A stretch of 61,398 bases of DNA from UBA3495 sp964629875 (GTDB taxonomy: Bacteria > Chloroflexota > Dehalococcoidia > Lucifugimonadales > UBA3495): positions 1 to 61,398 of the forward strand of contig CAZVRK010000013.1 of NCBI GenBank assembly GCA_964629875.1, read 5' to 3'. Position numbers and translations under genes: made by a program. Below are positions 26,373 through 35,194 of the stretch, piece after piece (position 1 is the first letter of the stretch; each line of letters begins with the position of its first letter). The notes beneath the pieces were generated by a model. It had not been told where the DNA came from, searched no databases, and was given only the letters and a program-made list of their open reading frames with translations.

Positions 26373-27245
26373 ATGGCAAATCACCAACCTATAACTAAGG
26401 CAATTATCCCAGCAGCAGGGCTCGGGACACGGTTTTTGCCTATTACAAAAGCAATACCTAAAGAGATGCTCCCGATATTAGACAAACCAATGTTGCAATT
26501 TGTTATTGAGGAAGCCGTTGAAGCAGGAATAGAAGAAATAATACTAATAATATCTCCAGGAAAAGAGTCAATCTCGACATACTTCCAAAACTATACCCAT
26601 TTCGAACAGAACCCAGCCTCAACAAACAGTCTCAAGGTAACCGAGTTAACCAAAAACATACCACCTGCCAGTAAAGTCTCTTACGTTGTTCAGGAGAAAC
26701 CTTTAGGATTAGGCCACGCGGTGTTGACTGCTCATAGTGCTATAGGAAATGACCCATTCGCCATCATATTACCGGACGATATCATCACAAATACACCCGG
26801 CGTGCTGAGACAAATGATAGACATTTATAATACGCACGGGAGTGGAGTTATTGCGGTTGAACCAGTGCCATGGGAATCAGTTCACAAATACGGTGTAATA
26901 TCTGGGAACCCCTTATCTGATACTCTCCACGAAATTAAAGCTGTTGTAGAGAAACCCTCACGGGAACAAGCGCCATCTAATTTATGCATAGTTGGAAGAT
27001 ACATTCTACCCAATACCATATTCAATTATTTACGGGATACCAAACCTGGCTTCAAAAACGAAATACAATTGACAGACTCATTATCGCTCGCACTCAACGC
27101 TACCCGCATTCTTGCTTATGAATTCCAAGGTACAAGATACGACGGTGGAACACCACTAGGCTTACTAAGGGCTAGTTTAGAATTTGGGCTGGCCAGAAAT
27201 GACATGAGGGAAGAGATTATACAACTACTGGATTCTTTACGGTAA
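26373..27245 (+). CDS. galU: UTP-glucose-1-phosphate uridylyltransferase
   Basis: Makes UDP-glucose for glycolipids and polysaccharides. The N-terminal signature ITKAIIPAAGLGTRFLPITKAIPKEMLPI is that of bacterial GalU. ILPDDIITN holds the metal-binding Asp pair and VEKPSREQAPSNLCIVGRYIL the sugar-site region. The frame opens at GTG 26337, but that codon lies in the -35 region of the divergent SRP RNA promoter and would add 12 residues not seen in the family. ATG 26373 is preferred and gives 290 residues. No strong ribosome-binding site is visible. Confidence 0.93.
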   Translation: MANHQPITKAIIPAAGLGTRFLPITKAIPKEMLPILDKPMLQFVIEEAVEAGIEEIILIISPGKESISTYFQNYTHFEQNPASTNSLKVTELTKNIPPASKVSYVVQEKPLGLGHAVLTAHSAIGNDPFAIILPDDIITNTPGVLRQMIDIYNTHGSGVIAVEPVPWESVHKYGVISGNPLSDTLHEIKAVVEKPSREQAPSNLCIVGRYILPNTIFNYLRDTKPGFKNEIQLTDSLSLALNATRILAYEFQGTRYDGGTPLGLLRASLEFGLARNDMREEIIQLLDSLR

Positions 27246-27314
27246 ACTTCACTGGAATTTATCTGCTATTGGACGTAATAACAGAGAATACTTTGGGGAT
27301 TAGGAGTGTATATC

Positions 27315-27806
27315 ATGACAAGCAAAGTTCCTACACATTTAGAAAACTTAAAACTAATCAGGGCTAGAATGATAGATGTCTTGTCTGGCATGGAAACATT
27401 TATGGACGTGACTACCCATAGTGAATCTTGGTCCATTAGAGATATTATTTACCACTTATCTGATACTCCTACGGGAGGACTTGGGGAACTTTTTCAAGGA
27501 ATGATCTCCAGAACAGTCCTGGAGTTCGACCTCACACCTGATTTAACTAATGTAACACCAGATCGAGAAAAAACCACTCTAGAAGATGGAATATCAGATT
27601 TAATATGCATCCTAGATACGATAGAGTCAGTAGTATCGAAAACCACTCCCGAAATACTGGAAAACACTACAATCATATGTCATCATTTGTCACGTAAGAC
27701 GGATGAGGTCAGGTCCCTAGAGAATCTGTTACGCGGTTTGTTTGCCAGGCACTGGATAGCCCACTTAGACCAATTAGAAATCTTAAACCAAGAACACAGA
27801 GGGTAA
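27315..27806 (+). CDS. DinB-like four-helix protein
   Basis: A 163-residue protein of the DinB/YfiT-type four-helix bundle. The pattern SWSIRDIIYHLSD in the N-terminal half and RHWIAHLDQLEIL at the C-terminus provides His residues that in this family bind a divalent metal. Related proteins are thiol-dependent S-transferases or metal hydrolases; no activity can be assigned. The ATG at 27315 is chosen over a GTG at 27306 because AGGAG (27302-27306) sits 8 bases ahead of the ATG. It is convergent with lepA. Confidence 0.65.
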   Translation: MTSKVPTHLENLKLIRARMIDVLSGMETFMDVTTHSESWSIRDIIYHLSDTPTGGLGELFQGMISRTVLEFDLTPDLTNVTPDREKTTLEDGISDLICILDTIESVVSKTTPEILENTTIICHHLSRKTDEVRSLENLLRGLFARHWIAHLDQLEILNQEHRG

Positions 27807-27853
27807 CTTTGTTTGCTGGACAAAGTAAACTACTCCACCAGACAATAGATTAT

Positions 27854-29698
27854 TTACCTGTCATCACCTATTCCCAAGAGACTAAGAAACGCCTCTTGTG
27901 GAACTTCCACCCTACCAATACTTTTGAGCCTTTTCTTACCCTCCTTTTGCTTTTCGAGCAACTTGCGCTTGCGGCTAATATCTCCACCATAGCATTTAGC
28001 TAACACGTCTTTTCGGACAGCCCGAACGGTTTCACGTGCAACTACACGCCCTCCAATTGCAGCTTGTATGGGGACCTCGAATAACTGCCGTGGAATAGTA
28101 GAATGTAGTTTTTGCACCGCTGCTCGACCTACGTACACTGACTGTTCTCGATGAACAATCATAGATAAAGCTTCTACAGACTGATGGTTAACTAAAATGT
28201 CCACTTTAACTAATGGCGCCGCCCTATAACCTTCAAACGTATAATCCAGGGAAGCATATCCCTGGGTCTTAGACTTTATCTGGTTGAAAAAGTCTGCCAA
28301 TAATTCGGACAATGGCATTGTATATTCCATTACTACTCTGGATTGATCTGAAGCTGAGGAGCTTCCAGCATTATCGCCATAACCTTGTATGTATTCCACT
28401 CTTTTATATTCTGACCTACGGGAATGCATTAACTCCATGATTGCTCCGACGTACTTACTTGGAGCCACAATAGTCAGGTTAAGTAGCGGTTCTTGTATTT
28501 CTTGGAGTTCACTGGGGGAAGGAAGCTTAGACGGATTATCAACTAATACTGTCTCCCCTGAATTTAGGATTACGCGATATGCGACACTTGGTGCTGTGAC
28601 TATTAAATCAAGATCATACTCGCGTTCTAATCTTTCTTGAATGATCTCCAGATGCATCAGACCCAAGAATCCGCATCTGAACCCAAACCCTAAAGCAGTG
28701 CTGGTGTCTGGCTCCATAGATAAAGAAGCGTCGTTAAGCCTCAATTTTTCAAGAGCAGACCTAAGGTTGTTATAATCTTCGCCATCAGCAGGATACAGAC
28801 CAGCAAAAACCATGGATTTGAGCTCGACATACCCCGGCAGTGGCTCAGTTGCTGGCTCTGAATGATTAGTAAGGGTATCGCCCACGCTGCATTCTTGAAC
28901 ATCTTTGAAGCCTGTAGCTATATAACCAACTTGCCCACTATAAAGAGCTTCTACAGGCTTAGGGGCAGGAGCAAATATACCTATCTCAACTATTTCAGCG
29001 ATCTTACCAGAAGACATCACCAGAATACGATCGTTCTTGGATATTAGCCCATCCTCTACCCTGACGTACCCTATAATACCTTTATATGAGTTATATACAG
29101 AGTCAAACACTAATGCTCTAAAAGGATCCCCTTCTTTTCCTCTGGGAGCTGGGACACGTTCTATAACAGCATCGAGTATCTCTCTAGCGCCACCACCTTC
29201 TTTAGCAGAAACAAAAAGGATCTCGTCTTGTTTGAATCCAAAAACCTGCTCAAGTTCTGCTGCTACTCTTTGAGGCTCAGCCTGTGGTAGGTCAACTTTG
29301 TTTACAACCGGTATAAGTTCAAGATCATATTCCATAGCGAGCAAGGTATTAGCTATAGTTTGAGCTTCAATACCCTGGCTTGCATCAACTACTAAAAGCG
29401 CTCCTTCACAAGCCGCCAGTGCGCGGGATACTTCATAGCTAAAATCAACATGGCCCGGCGTATCAATAAGATTCAACTGATAGGATGTACCGTCAACATA
29501 TTCATGGTTCATAGTAACGGCTTTACCTTTTATGGTGATGCCACGCTCTCGTTCCAGATCCATCTGGTCCATGAATTGCGCTTTCATTTCTTGTGGTCTG
29601 ACAGTCCCAGTAATCTCTAGGAATCTATCCGCAAGAGTAGATTTTCCATGATCAATGTGAGCGATAATACAGAAATTACGAATTAAATCAGGGGTCAT
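27854..29698 (-). CDS. lepA: Elongation factor 4 (LepA)
   Basis: Ribosome-associated translational GTPase that back-translocates or aids initiation/assembly. The 614-residue protein has the P-loop AHIDHGKSTLADRF, the switch region RERGITIKGKAV, the DTPGHVDFSYEV G3 motif, NKVDLP G4 motif, and the LepA-specific C-terminal domain ending in a Lys/Arg-rich tail (GGDISRKRKLLEKQKEGKKRL). It stands alone, upstream of a convergent DinB-like gene. About 150 bases separate it from oppF; that gap holds only a small direct repeat (TACTGAA twice). Confidence 0.95.
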   Translation of the reverse strand: MTPDLIRNFCIIAHIDHGKSTLADRFLEITGTVRPQEMKAQFMDQMDLERERGITIKGKAVTMNHEYVDGTSYQLNLIDTPGHVDFSYEVSRALAACEGALLVVDASQGIEAQTIANTLLAMEYDLELIPVVNKVDLPQAEPQRVAAELEQVFGFKQDEILFVSAKEGGGAREILDAVIERVPAPRGKEGDPFRALVFDSVYNSYKGIIGYVRVEDGLISKNDRILVMSSGKIAEIVEIGIFAPAPKPVEALYSGQVGYIATGFKDVQECSVGDTLTNHSEPATEPLPGYVELKSMVFAGLYPADGEDYNNLRSALEKLRLNDASLSMEPDTSTALGFGFRCGFLGLMHLEIIQERLEREYDLDLIVTAPSVAYRVILNSGETVLVDNPSKLPSPSELQEIQEPLLNLTIVAPSKYVGAIMELMHSRRSEYKRVEYIQGYGDNAGSSSASDQSRVVMEYTMPLSELLADFFNQIKSKTQGYASLDYTFEGYRAAPLVKVDILVNHQSVEALSMIVHREQSVYVGRAAVQKLHSTIPRQLFEVPIQAAIGGRVVARETVRAVRKDVLAKCYGGDISRKRKLLEKQKEGKKRLKSIGRVEVPQEAFLSLLGIGDDR

Positions 29699-29850
29699 AG
29701 AAGGAATGTTATCACGAGCGCACTACGCCTACAAGAAAATCAACAGCCAATAGTACTGAATACTGAATACTCAACCCATGCCTAAATAAACGAAAGTTAA
29801 GCTTACTTACGCACGAGGTTATGTATACCGATGGTGATTCCTAATCAGCG

Positions 29851-30888
29851 TTAACCACAGTTAACACAACATCTATCAACCCAATGGCCTGGTTCGGCCT
29901 CGATGAGCCCCATTTCTATTGATCCTTCGGCACATTCTTTGGTTGGGTTAGGGCATCTCGGATGGAACACGCACCCCGATGGTGGATTTAGCGGACTCGG
30001 CACCTCACCGCTTAGTATGATGCGTTCGCGCTGAGCATCAATCACGGGGTCCGGAATCGGCACAGCTGACAACAATGCTCTTGTATATGGATGCAATGGG
30101 TTTTGGTATATCTCGTTACGGTCTGCGATCTCAACAATTTTCCCTAGATACATTACCGCTACTCGATCACTTATATGTCTTACAACCGACAAATCGTGCG
30201 CTATAAACAGGAAAGTAAGATCATATTGCTGCTGCAAGTCTTCCAGCAAGTTTATAACCTGTGCTTGGATAGAAACATCTAGAGCTGATACAGGCTCGTC
30301 ACAAACAATTAGTTTTGGATCAACAGATAAAGCCCTAGCAACACCAATTCTCTGCCGCTGACCACCACTGAACTCGTGGGGAAACCGATCTGCCATATAG
30401 GGATGTAGTCCAACATTATCTAACAGTTGTCTGACTTTTTCACGTTTCTCTTGGTTATTCTTCACTAGGCCGTGAACTACCAGTGGCTCTCCAATAATAT
30501 CCCCTGCAGTCATCCTAGGATTAAGAGAACTAAATGGGTCTTGAAAAATTACCTGCATTTGACGACGCATCTGACGCATTTGCCGAGTTCCCAATTTCGT
30601 CAGATCAGTACCTTCGAAAATTACTTCACCCTCAGTCGGTTTATATAATTGCAAAATACAACGCCCAGCCGTTGTTTTACCACATCCACTCTCACCTACT
30701 AAACCTAACGTCTCACCTTTGCGTATGGAGAAACTTATCCCATCTACTGCTTTCACCTGAGCTACCTCTCTTTGAAATAACAATCCTGAGGTCACAGGGA
30801 AATGCATTTTAAGATTATTTACTTCAACCAGTACATCAGCATTAGTACTGGTATTATTGGTATTACTTTCAGTAGATAAAGTGGTCAT
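29851..30888 (-). CDS. oppF: Oligopeptide/dipeptide ABC transporter ATPase (OppF-like)
   Basis: Peptide or nickel-type ABC importer ATPase of 345 residues. Walker A is GLVGESGCGKTTAGRC, the signature is FSGGQRQRIGVARAL, and Walker B is LIVCDEPVSALD. The C-terminal oligo_HPY region has cysteines (CVFHPRCPNPTKEC and a final CCVNCG), a cluster which in related ATPases can hold an iron-sulfur centre. It lies downstream of the OppD-like gene with about 80 bases between. Permease and substrate-binding genes are not adjacent. Confidence 0.9.
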   Translation of the reverse strand: MTTLSTESNTNNTSTNADVLVEVNNLKMHFPVTSGLLFQREVAQVKAVDGISFSIRKGETLGLVGESGCGKTTAGRCILQLYKPTEGEVIFEGTDLTKLGTRQMRQMRRQMQVIFQDPFSSLNPRMTAGDIIGEPLVVHGLVKNNQEKREKVRQLLDNVGLHPYMADRFPHEFSGGQRQRIGVARALSVDPKLIVCDEPVSALDVSIQAQVINLLEDLQQQYDLTFLFIAHDLSVVRHISDRVAVMYLGKIVEIADRNEIYQNPLHPYTRALLSAVPIPDPVIDAQRERIILSGEVPSPLNPPSGCVFHPRCPNPTKECAEGSIEMGLIEAEPGHWVDRCCVNCG

Positions 30889-30968
30889 GATCTTATCTTC
30901 TCACACATTTTGTTTAAGAATAAACCCTATCACAGGGCATATCTACACTAATCACACATCGTGTATCA

Positions 30969-31973
30969 CTATTCATTAAGAAAGTCCAACGCTCCTGGCC
31001 CTAGTTCTTCCGATCTCCAACAGGCAGAATAATGGCCTTCAGCAACAACTTCCAAGCCAGGCTCATCTGTGGCACACTTGTCCACAGCCCATTTACACCG
31101 CGCCCGAAACGAACATCCAGTAGGAACATCTATTAAATCTGGCGGCTGTCCTTCAATCGGATCTAATCTTGTCCTACGGGGTAAGTCAAGTCTAGGCACT
31201 GACTTCAACAAACCAACAGTATAAGGATGTCGTGGGTTGCTATATATCTCTGCTGATTCGCCTCTTTCTATTATCTTCCCAGCATACATGATATTCATAC
31301 GGTCAGCGTATCTAGCTACCACTCCTAGATTATGAGTGATGACTATCATGGCCACTCCGAATTCCCGAGTAAGACCTTTCATCAATTCCAGAATCTGGGC
31401 TTGAATAGTGACATCCAAGGCTGTGGTCGGTTCATCAGCGATTATTACTCTTGGATTGCAACTTAAAGCCATCGCGATCATCACTCTTTGACGCATACCG
31501 CCGCTGAATTGATGAGGATATTGGCGTACTCGCCGTTCAGGGTCTGGTATGCCCACTCTAGCAAGCAACTCAACAGACTCCTGTCTGGCTTCCTGTTTTG
31601 TCATACCTTTATGGAGTTGAAGTGTTTCGCCGAGTTGTTTTTCAAGATTAAGCACTGGGTTCAAAGATGTCATAGGTTCTTGGAAGACCATAGACATTTT
31701 AGCCCCTCTAATCGACCTCATTTCGTCCATACTTAATTGCAAGACATCTTGCCCTTCAAACAATATTTCTCCGTCTACGATCTTACCAGGCGGTTCCGGT
31801 ATCAAACGCATCAAAGACATTGCGCTAACACTCTTCCCACATCCGCTCTCGCCGACCAATCCGAGGGTTTCGCCCTCTTCAAGATCATAACTAACACCAT
31901 CGACGGCTTTAACCACCCCTTCAAAGGTATAGAAATGGGTTCTTAGATTTTTAACTTCTAAAAGTGGGGACAC
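30969..31973 (-). CDS. oppD: Oligopeptide/dipeptide ABC transporter ATPase (OppD-like)
   Basis: The partner ATPase, 334 residues. Walker A is GLVGESGCGKSVSAMS, the signature FSGGMRQRVMIAMAL and Walker B VIIADEPTTALD. The C-terminal oligo_HPY domain has CSFRARCKWAVDKC. Together with the OppF-like protein it forms the usual asymmetric ATPase pair of type I peptide importers. Upstream of it are only two tRNA genes, so permeases must be elsewhere or replaced. Confidence 0.9.
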   Translation of the reverse strand: MSPLLEVKNLRTHFYTFEGVVKAVDGVSYDLEEGETLGLVGESGCGKSVSAMSLMRLIPEPPGKIVDGEILFEGQDVLQLSMDEMRSIRGAKMSMVFQEPMTSLNPVLNLEKQLGETLQLHKGMTKQEARQESVELLARVGIPDPERRVRQYPHQFSGGMRQRVMIAMALSCNPRVIIADEPTTALDVTIQAQILELMKGLTREFGVAMIVITHNLGVVARYADRMNIMYAGKIIERGESAEIYSNPRHPYTVGLLKSVPRLDLPRRTRLDPIEGQPPDLIDVPTGCSFRARCKWAVDKCATDEPGLEVVAEGHYSACWRSEELGPGALDFLNE

Positions 31974-32045
31974 TATATCCTCCGAATCTCTGAATTTACC
32001 CGTAATTACTAGTTGTTAACCTGATTTTTTGACTCCTCAGAATGG

Positions 32046-32127
32046 TGGGGAAGGGGAGACTCGAACTCCCACGCCTTTCGGCACATGATCCTAAATCATG
32101 CTCGTCTACCAATTCCGACACTCCCCC
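32046..32127 (-). tRNA. tRNA-Leu (anticodon TAG)
   Basis: Minus strand. Acceptor GGGGGAG (32127-32121) pairs with CTTCCCC (32053-32047), including one G-T pair, then A73. The D arm is TCG/CGA around GAATTGGTAGA. The anticodon stem ATGAT/ATCAT frames the loop TTTAGGA, giving TAG. There is a long variable arm (TGCCGAAAGGCG) as in class II tRNAs, and a T arm GGGAG-TTCGAGT-CTCCC. Confidence 0.93.
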
Positions 32128-32163
32128 GCCAAAATTGGTCCGACAGCTCGCTTAGTCAGGTGG

Positions 32164-32236
<73 letters not shown>

Positions 32237-32264
32237 GATCTGGCCAATTTGAACGTAAAAACAA

Positions 32265-32292
32265 GATTAACACAGGTAGAGCAACTCATCAA
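32265..32292 (-). promoter_or_regulatory. Putative promoter of the tRNA-Lys/tRNA-Leu unit
   Basis: On the minus strand, TTGATG (32292-32287) and TTAATC (32270-32265) are 16 bp apart, about 29 bases ahead of tRNA-Lys. The match is moderate. Confidence 0.35.
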
Positions 32293-32341
32293 TTGGCTCA
32301 TTAACAAATTATGTAAGGCTTAATGTTTAGTGACAAAATCC

Positions 32342-32506
32342 TTACTTGTTACTTCTATAATGCTGCTCGCGCTGAGTCAATATTGCCAATAACGCTAAGA
32401 CAATTGCCGTTAAATAAACCGTTTCCGCCTGTATCCGGAATATGTATGCGTACACTAAACTTATTACGCATAATGCAACTAGAATTATCGTTGCCCAAGA
32501 CCACAT
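32342..32506 (-). CDS. Small two-helix membrane protein
   Basis: A 54-residue protein made almost entirely of two hydrophobic helices (WSWATIILVALCVISLVYAYIF and VYLTAIVLALLAILT) and a short basic tail (QREQHYRSNK). The ATG at 32506 is chosen over longer frames because AGGAGG stands 7 bases upstream. No family is recognised. It lies between a tRNA pair and a coiled-coil gene on the same strand. Confidence 0.6.
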   Translation of the reverse strand: MWSWATIILVALCVISLVYAYIFRIQAETVYLTAIVLALLAILTQREQHYRSNK

Positions 32507-32653
32507 ACCTGATCCTCCTGCATTTGATGCAAGTATGATAACTGAGATTGGAAACAAAACCTTACTATCAGAGGTACGGAAAAAACACAATTACTAGCAG
32601 TAGAAAATGTAATGCTAATAGGAAATCAACACAAGCTCAATCTATGATGTAGT

Positions 32654-32680
32654 GAGGCACTTTAAGTGCGACAATGCCTC
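32654..32680. other. Nested inverted repeat, possible terminator
   Basis: GAGGCA (32654-32659) pairs with TGCCTC (32675-32680), and GCACT/AGTGC offers an alternative inner pairing. It lies in the 159-base gap between two minus-strand genes. A second small hairpin, CAGGC-AGTAAA-GCCTG, lies near 32722-32737, just past the coiled-coil gene. Neither has a T-run. Otherwise the gap shows nothing. Confidence 0.3.
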
Positions 32681-32749
32681 TTAATACATCGAATAATCCG
32701 AATTATGGTTTTTACAACACAGGCAGTAAAGCCTGGCAACACAGTATTA

Positions 32750-33106
32750 CTACAGTTTAGGAACGTCATCTCCCAAGCCACGATGTTCTAATATTAATGA
32801 AAGTTCCTTAATGTGGTCTTCCAGACTTTGTATATAGTCTGATTGCTTCTTTATCGTTAACTCCATCCTATCTATCTGTTCCCAATCCGATTGCATCCTC
32901 TTCGTCATAGAATAAGCCTCTCTAATACCAGCAGGCGTTCCACGCTGAAAAGTAGCATCCCTTTCTAATTTTTCTAAGCGGTCTACTAGATCACCGACAA
33001 GGGACCTTAATTGATGAACGCTGTAGTGTTCAAAATCTTGGGGCGATTTCATATCAATATCGATTACTCCGCATTTATTATTCACTGAGCCCATTACGCG
33101 ATTCAA
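32750..33106 (-). CDS. Hypothetical coiled-coil protein
   Basis: 118 residues, strongly charged and helical. Residues 25-115 read as heptads (LRSLVGDLVDRLEKLERD and MELTIKKQSDYIQSLEDHIKELSLIL) interrupted by a GTPAGIREAY loop, so a coiled coil or helical bundle is likely. No catalytic motif or signal peptide. The start is uncertain: in-frame ATGs also occur at 33094 and 33052, and none has a convincing ribosome-binding site. No family recognised. Confidence 0.55.
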   Translation of the reverse strand: MNRVMGSVNNKCGVIDIDMKSPQDFEHYSVHQLRSLVGDLVDRLEKLERDATFQRGTPAGIREAYSMTKRMQSDWEQIDRMELTIKKQSDYIQSLEDHIKELSLILEHRGLGDDVPKL

Positions 33107-33138
33107 TGCTAATTATCTAGTAGCGTCTAACCTAAACC

Positions 33139-33270
33139 TCACTTGAAATAAAACCATAGCAACAGTGTCAAAACCCCAAGCGACACTGATAACATGATTG
33201 CTAAAATTAGGAACGGAATCAGCCGATCTTCCCATGTGATGTATAACCCATCTCGATCTTTATCCCACAT
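33139..33270 (-). CDS. Very small single-pass membrane protein
   Basis: A 43-residue frame not usually called by gene finders. It starts MWDKDRDGLYITWEDR, then has one hydrophobic helix LIPFLILAIMLSVSLGVLTLLLWFYFK and stops at once with a Lys anchor. The sharp soluble/helix division and Trp/Tyr placement at the boundaries look like a real membrane peptide. The ribosome-binding site is weak (GAGAG about 14 bases upstream). The rest of the 328-base interval between 33107 and 33434 shows nothing else. Confidence 0.45.
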   Translation of the reverse strand: MWDKDRDGLYITWEDRLIPFLILAIMLSVSLGVLTLLLWFYFK

Positions 33271-33434
33271 GCCATAACATATTACTCTCGAAACAAATAC
33301 TCCTCAACAACCTCATACCATTGCATATGACTACTTACTGCCCAATGAAATTCGTCCGGGTAGATATATTCCGAGTAATATCCTGTGTATACTATCGACC
33401 ATCAAGACTCATGTCCCTACTCTGAGCTAAACAG

Positions 33435-34709
33435 GTGTATAACATGACTTTGGCGAGTGAAGATACAGGATACCCGAATACTAGCCGTCTAAATAACTCA
33501 ACAATAGCCACCAGCCTGATTTCCACACACGGACTAGAGCACATGTACGGCAGGAGCTTCTTAGTCCTGATACCAGCCATATATACGGCATTCGGGCTAG
33601 CCCCCATACAAGCCGGCCTGCTAGATGCTGTAAGACAACTATCAAGTGGCATCACCAGTATGAGCTGTGGTTTTTTCGTGGACATGTTTCAGCATCGTAG
33701 AGGGGAAGCTTTAGCTTTGAGCCTGCTATTGATAGGAATCGGGTACCTATTGGTTGCAATTTCCCCCACGTATTTACTAATACTGGCTGCTCTGGTAATA
33801 GCTTCTGCCGGCAGTGCGCTCTGGCATCCACCATCATTAGGTATCCTTTCACAACGTTTTCCTAATCGTAGGGGATTTTTCATATCATTACATCGATCAT
33901 CCGGGAACGTAGGCGACTGGATAGGACCCGTAATAGTCGGGGTCTTACTCACGCTGTTAAGCAGTAATCCTCAAGCATGGAGATGGATAATGGGGGGAGG
34001 AACTCCCATTATGATTATCGCTTCGGTACTTATATTTATATTCCTAAGGAACATCGGTGGTTCTAGATCTACCGATAATAAGTTTTCGGAGAAATTCAAA
34101 CGTCAATTCGCTGACATGCTCACATCATTCAAAGGTACTGGCATGTGGTCTATATTTACAGTCTCTGCAGTACGTGGGATGGGTGATAGAGCACTGTTAT
34201 GGGTTATTCCTTTGTATTTATCGCAAGAATTAGGATTAGGTGGCTTTTGGGTAGGTGTTCACGTAGCGTTATTAGCCGCACCAGGCGTAATTGCTGGTCC
34301 TATCTTCGGAGTTCTCTCTGATCTTACAAGCCGGAAAATTGTTATAACTCTCATCATGGCAATAGCCATATTTTTACCAATCGCTATTGTCTTAGGTGGA
34401 AGTACTATAGTAATGACAATTTCTATAGCATTATTTGGCTTATTCTTATTTTCGGTAAATTCGTTGACTCAAGCAGCCGCTATAGACGTTGCAGAGAACA
34501 AAGGCCTGGAAGCGACATTTATAGGCCTAATGTGGGGGTCTAATGCCTTTTTCGGAGCTATATCGTCTGTTGCCGCTGGGGCGCTAGTAGGTGCCTTCGG
34601 TTGGCAAGCCGCGTTTTATTTTGCGGCCTTCTTGTTTGCTGTAGGATTTCTCAGTTCCCTAATGATGCCATCAAAACTAATACAAAGGACAACGGCTAAA
34701 ACTTCATGA
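33435..34709 (+). CDS. MFS transporter
   Basis: Major facilitator superfamily permease, 424 residues, with twelve predicted hydrophobic segments in two halves and a central loop (about 200-225, NIGGSRSTDNKFSEKFKRQ). The cytoplasmic loop 2-3 region reads CGFFVDMFQHRRGEA, a variant of the G-x3-D-x2-G-R-R motif. SIA or substrate class cannot be read; fosmidomycin-resistance-type and organic anion carriers share this look. The start is GTG 33435 or ATG 33444. It overlaps rnhA by 4 bases. Confidence 0.8.
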   Translation: MYNMTLASEDTGYPNTSRLNNSTIATSLISTHGLEHMYGRSFLVLIPAIYTAFGLAPIQAGLLDAVRQLSSGITSMSCGFFVDMFQHRRGEALALSLLLIGIGYLLVAISPTYLLILAALVIASAGSALWHPPSLGILSQRFPNRRGFFISLHRSSGNVGDWIGPVIVGVLLTLLSSNPQAWRWIMGGGTPIMIIASVLIFIFLRNIGGSRSTDNKFSEKFKRQFADMLTSFKGTGMWSIFTVSAVRGMGDRALLWVIPLYLSQELGLGGFWVGVHVALLAAPGVIAGPIFGVLSDLTSRKIVITLIMAIAIFLPIAIVLGGSTIVMTISIALFGLFLFSVNSLTQAAAIDVAENKGLEATFIGLMWGSNAFFGAISSVAAGALVGAFGWQAAFYFAAFLFAVGFLSSLMMPSKLIQRTTAKTS

Positions 34710-35194
34710 ACCAAGACTTAAATCCTATCGTCACTATATATACAGATGGCTCATGCCTCGGGAACCCTGGCCCTGGGGGATACGGCGCTGTCATTACTAC
34801 TCCAGAAGAATCTAAGGAAATATCCGAGGGATATCAATTAACAACGAATAATCGCATGGAAATTTTGGCTGTTATAAAAGCATTAGAAACGCTGTCCCAG
34901 ATTTCCTCCGTGGATGTGTACAGTGACTCAAAGTACGTCGTAGACGCTATTACCAAAGGCTGGGCATCTAGATGGAGATCAAATGGGTGGATGAGGAACA
35001 GAAAGGAACCAGCAATCAACCCTGACCTGTGGGAAAGATTGCTAGATCTATGTTCTCAACACGTAGTAAAAATCAAGTGGGTAAAAGGCCACAGTGGAGA
35101 CCATTACAATGAGAGATGCGATTATTTAGCAGTAGCAGCTGCTAAGGGGCATGATTTGCAAATCGACACAGGTTACTCCCAGTCACGATTGTAA
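34706..35194 (+). CDS. rnhA: Ribonuclease HI
   Basis: Degrades the RNA strand of RNA-DNA hybrids. The 162-residue protein has all four acidic catalytic residues: Asp in YTDGSCLGNPGPGG, Glu in NNRMEILAVIKALE, Asp in VYSDSKYVVD, and Asp in NERCDYLAVAAA, plus the His loop KGHSGDHYNE. The start overlaps the MFS gene stop (ATGA). Its 3' end overlaps the convergent MobA-like gene by 12 bases. Confidence 0.95.
   Translation: MNQDLNPIVTIYTDGSCLGNPGPGGYGAVITTPEESKEISEGYQLTTNNRMEILAVIKALETLSQISSVDVYSDSKYVVDAITKGWASRWRSNGWMRNRKEPAINPDLWERLLDLCSQHVVKIKWVKGHSGDHYNERCDYLAVAAAKGHDLQIDTGYSQSRL

Noticed and set aside
31076..31084. DnaA-box-like TTGTCCACA, considered with gyrA as an origin signal
   Set aside because: It is a single imperfect match inside oppD; there is no cluster and no dnaA or dnaN gene.
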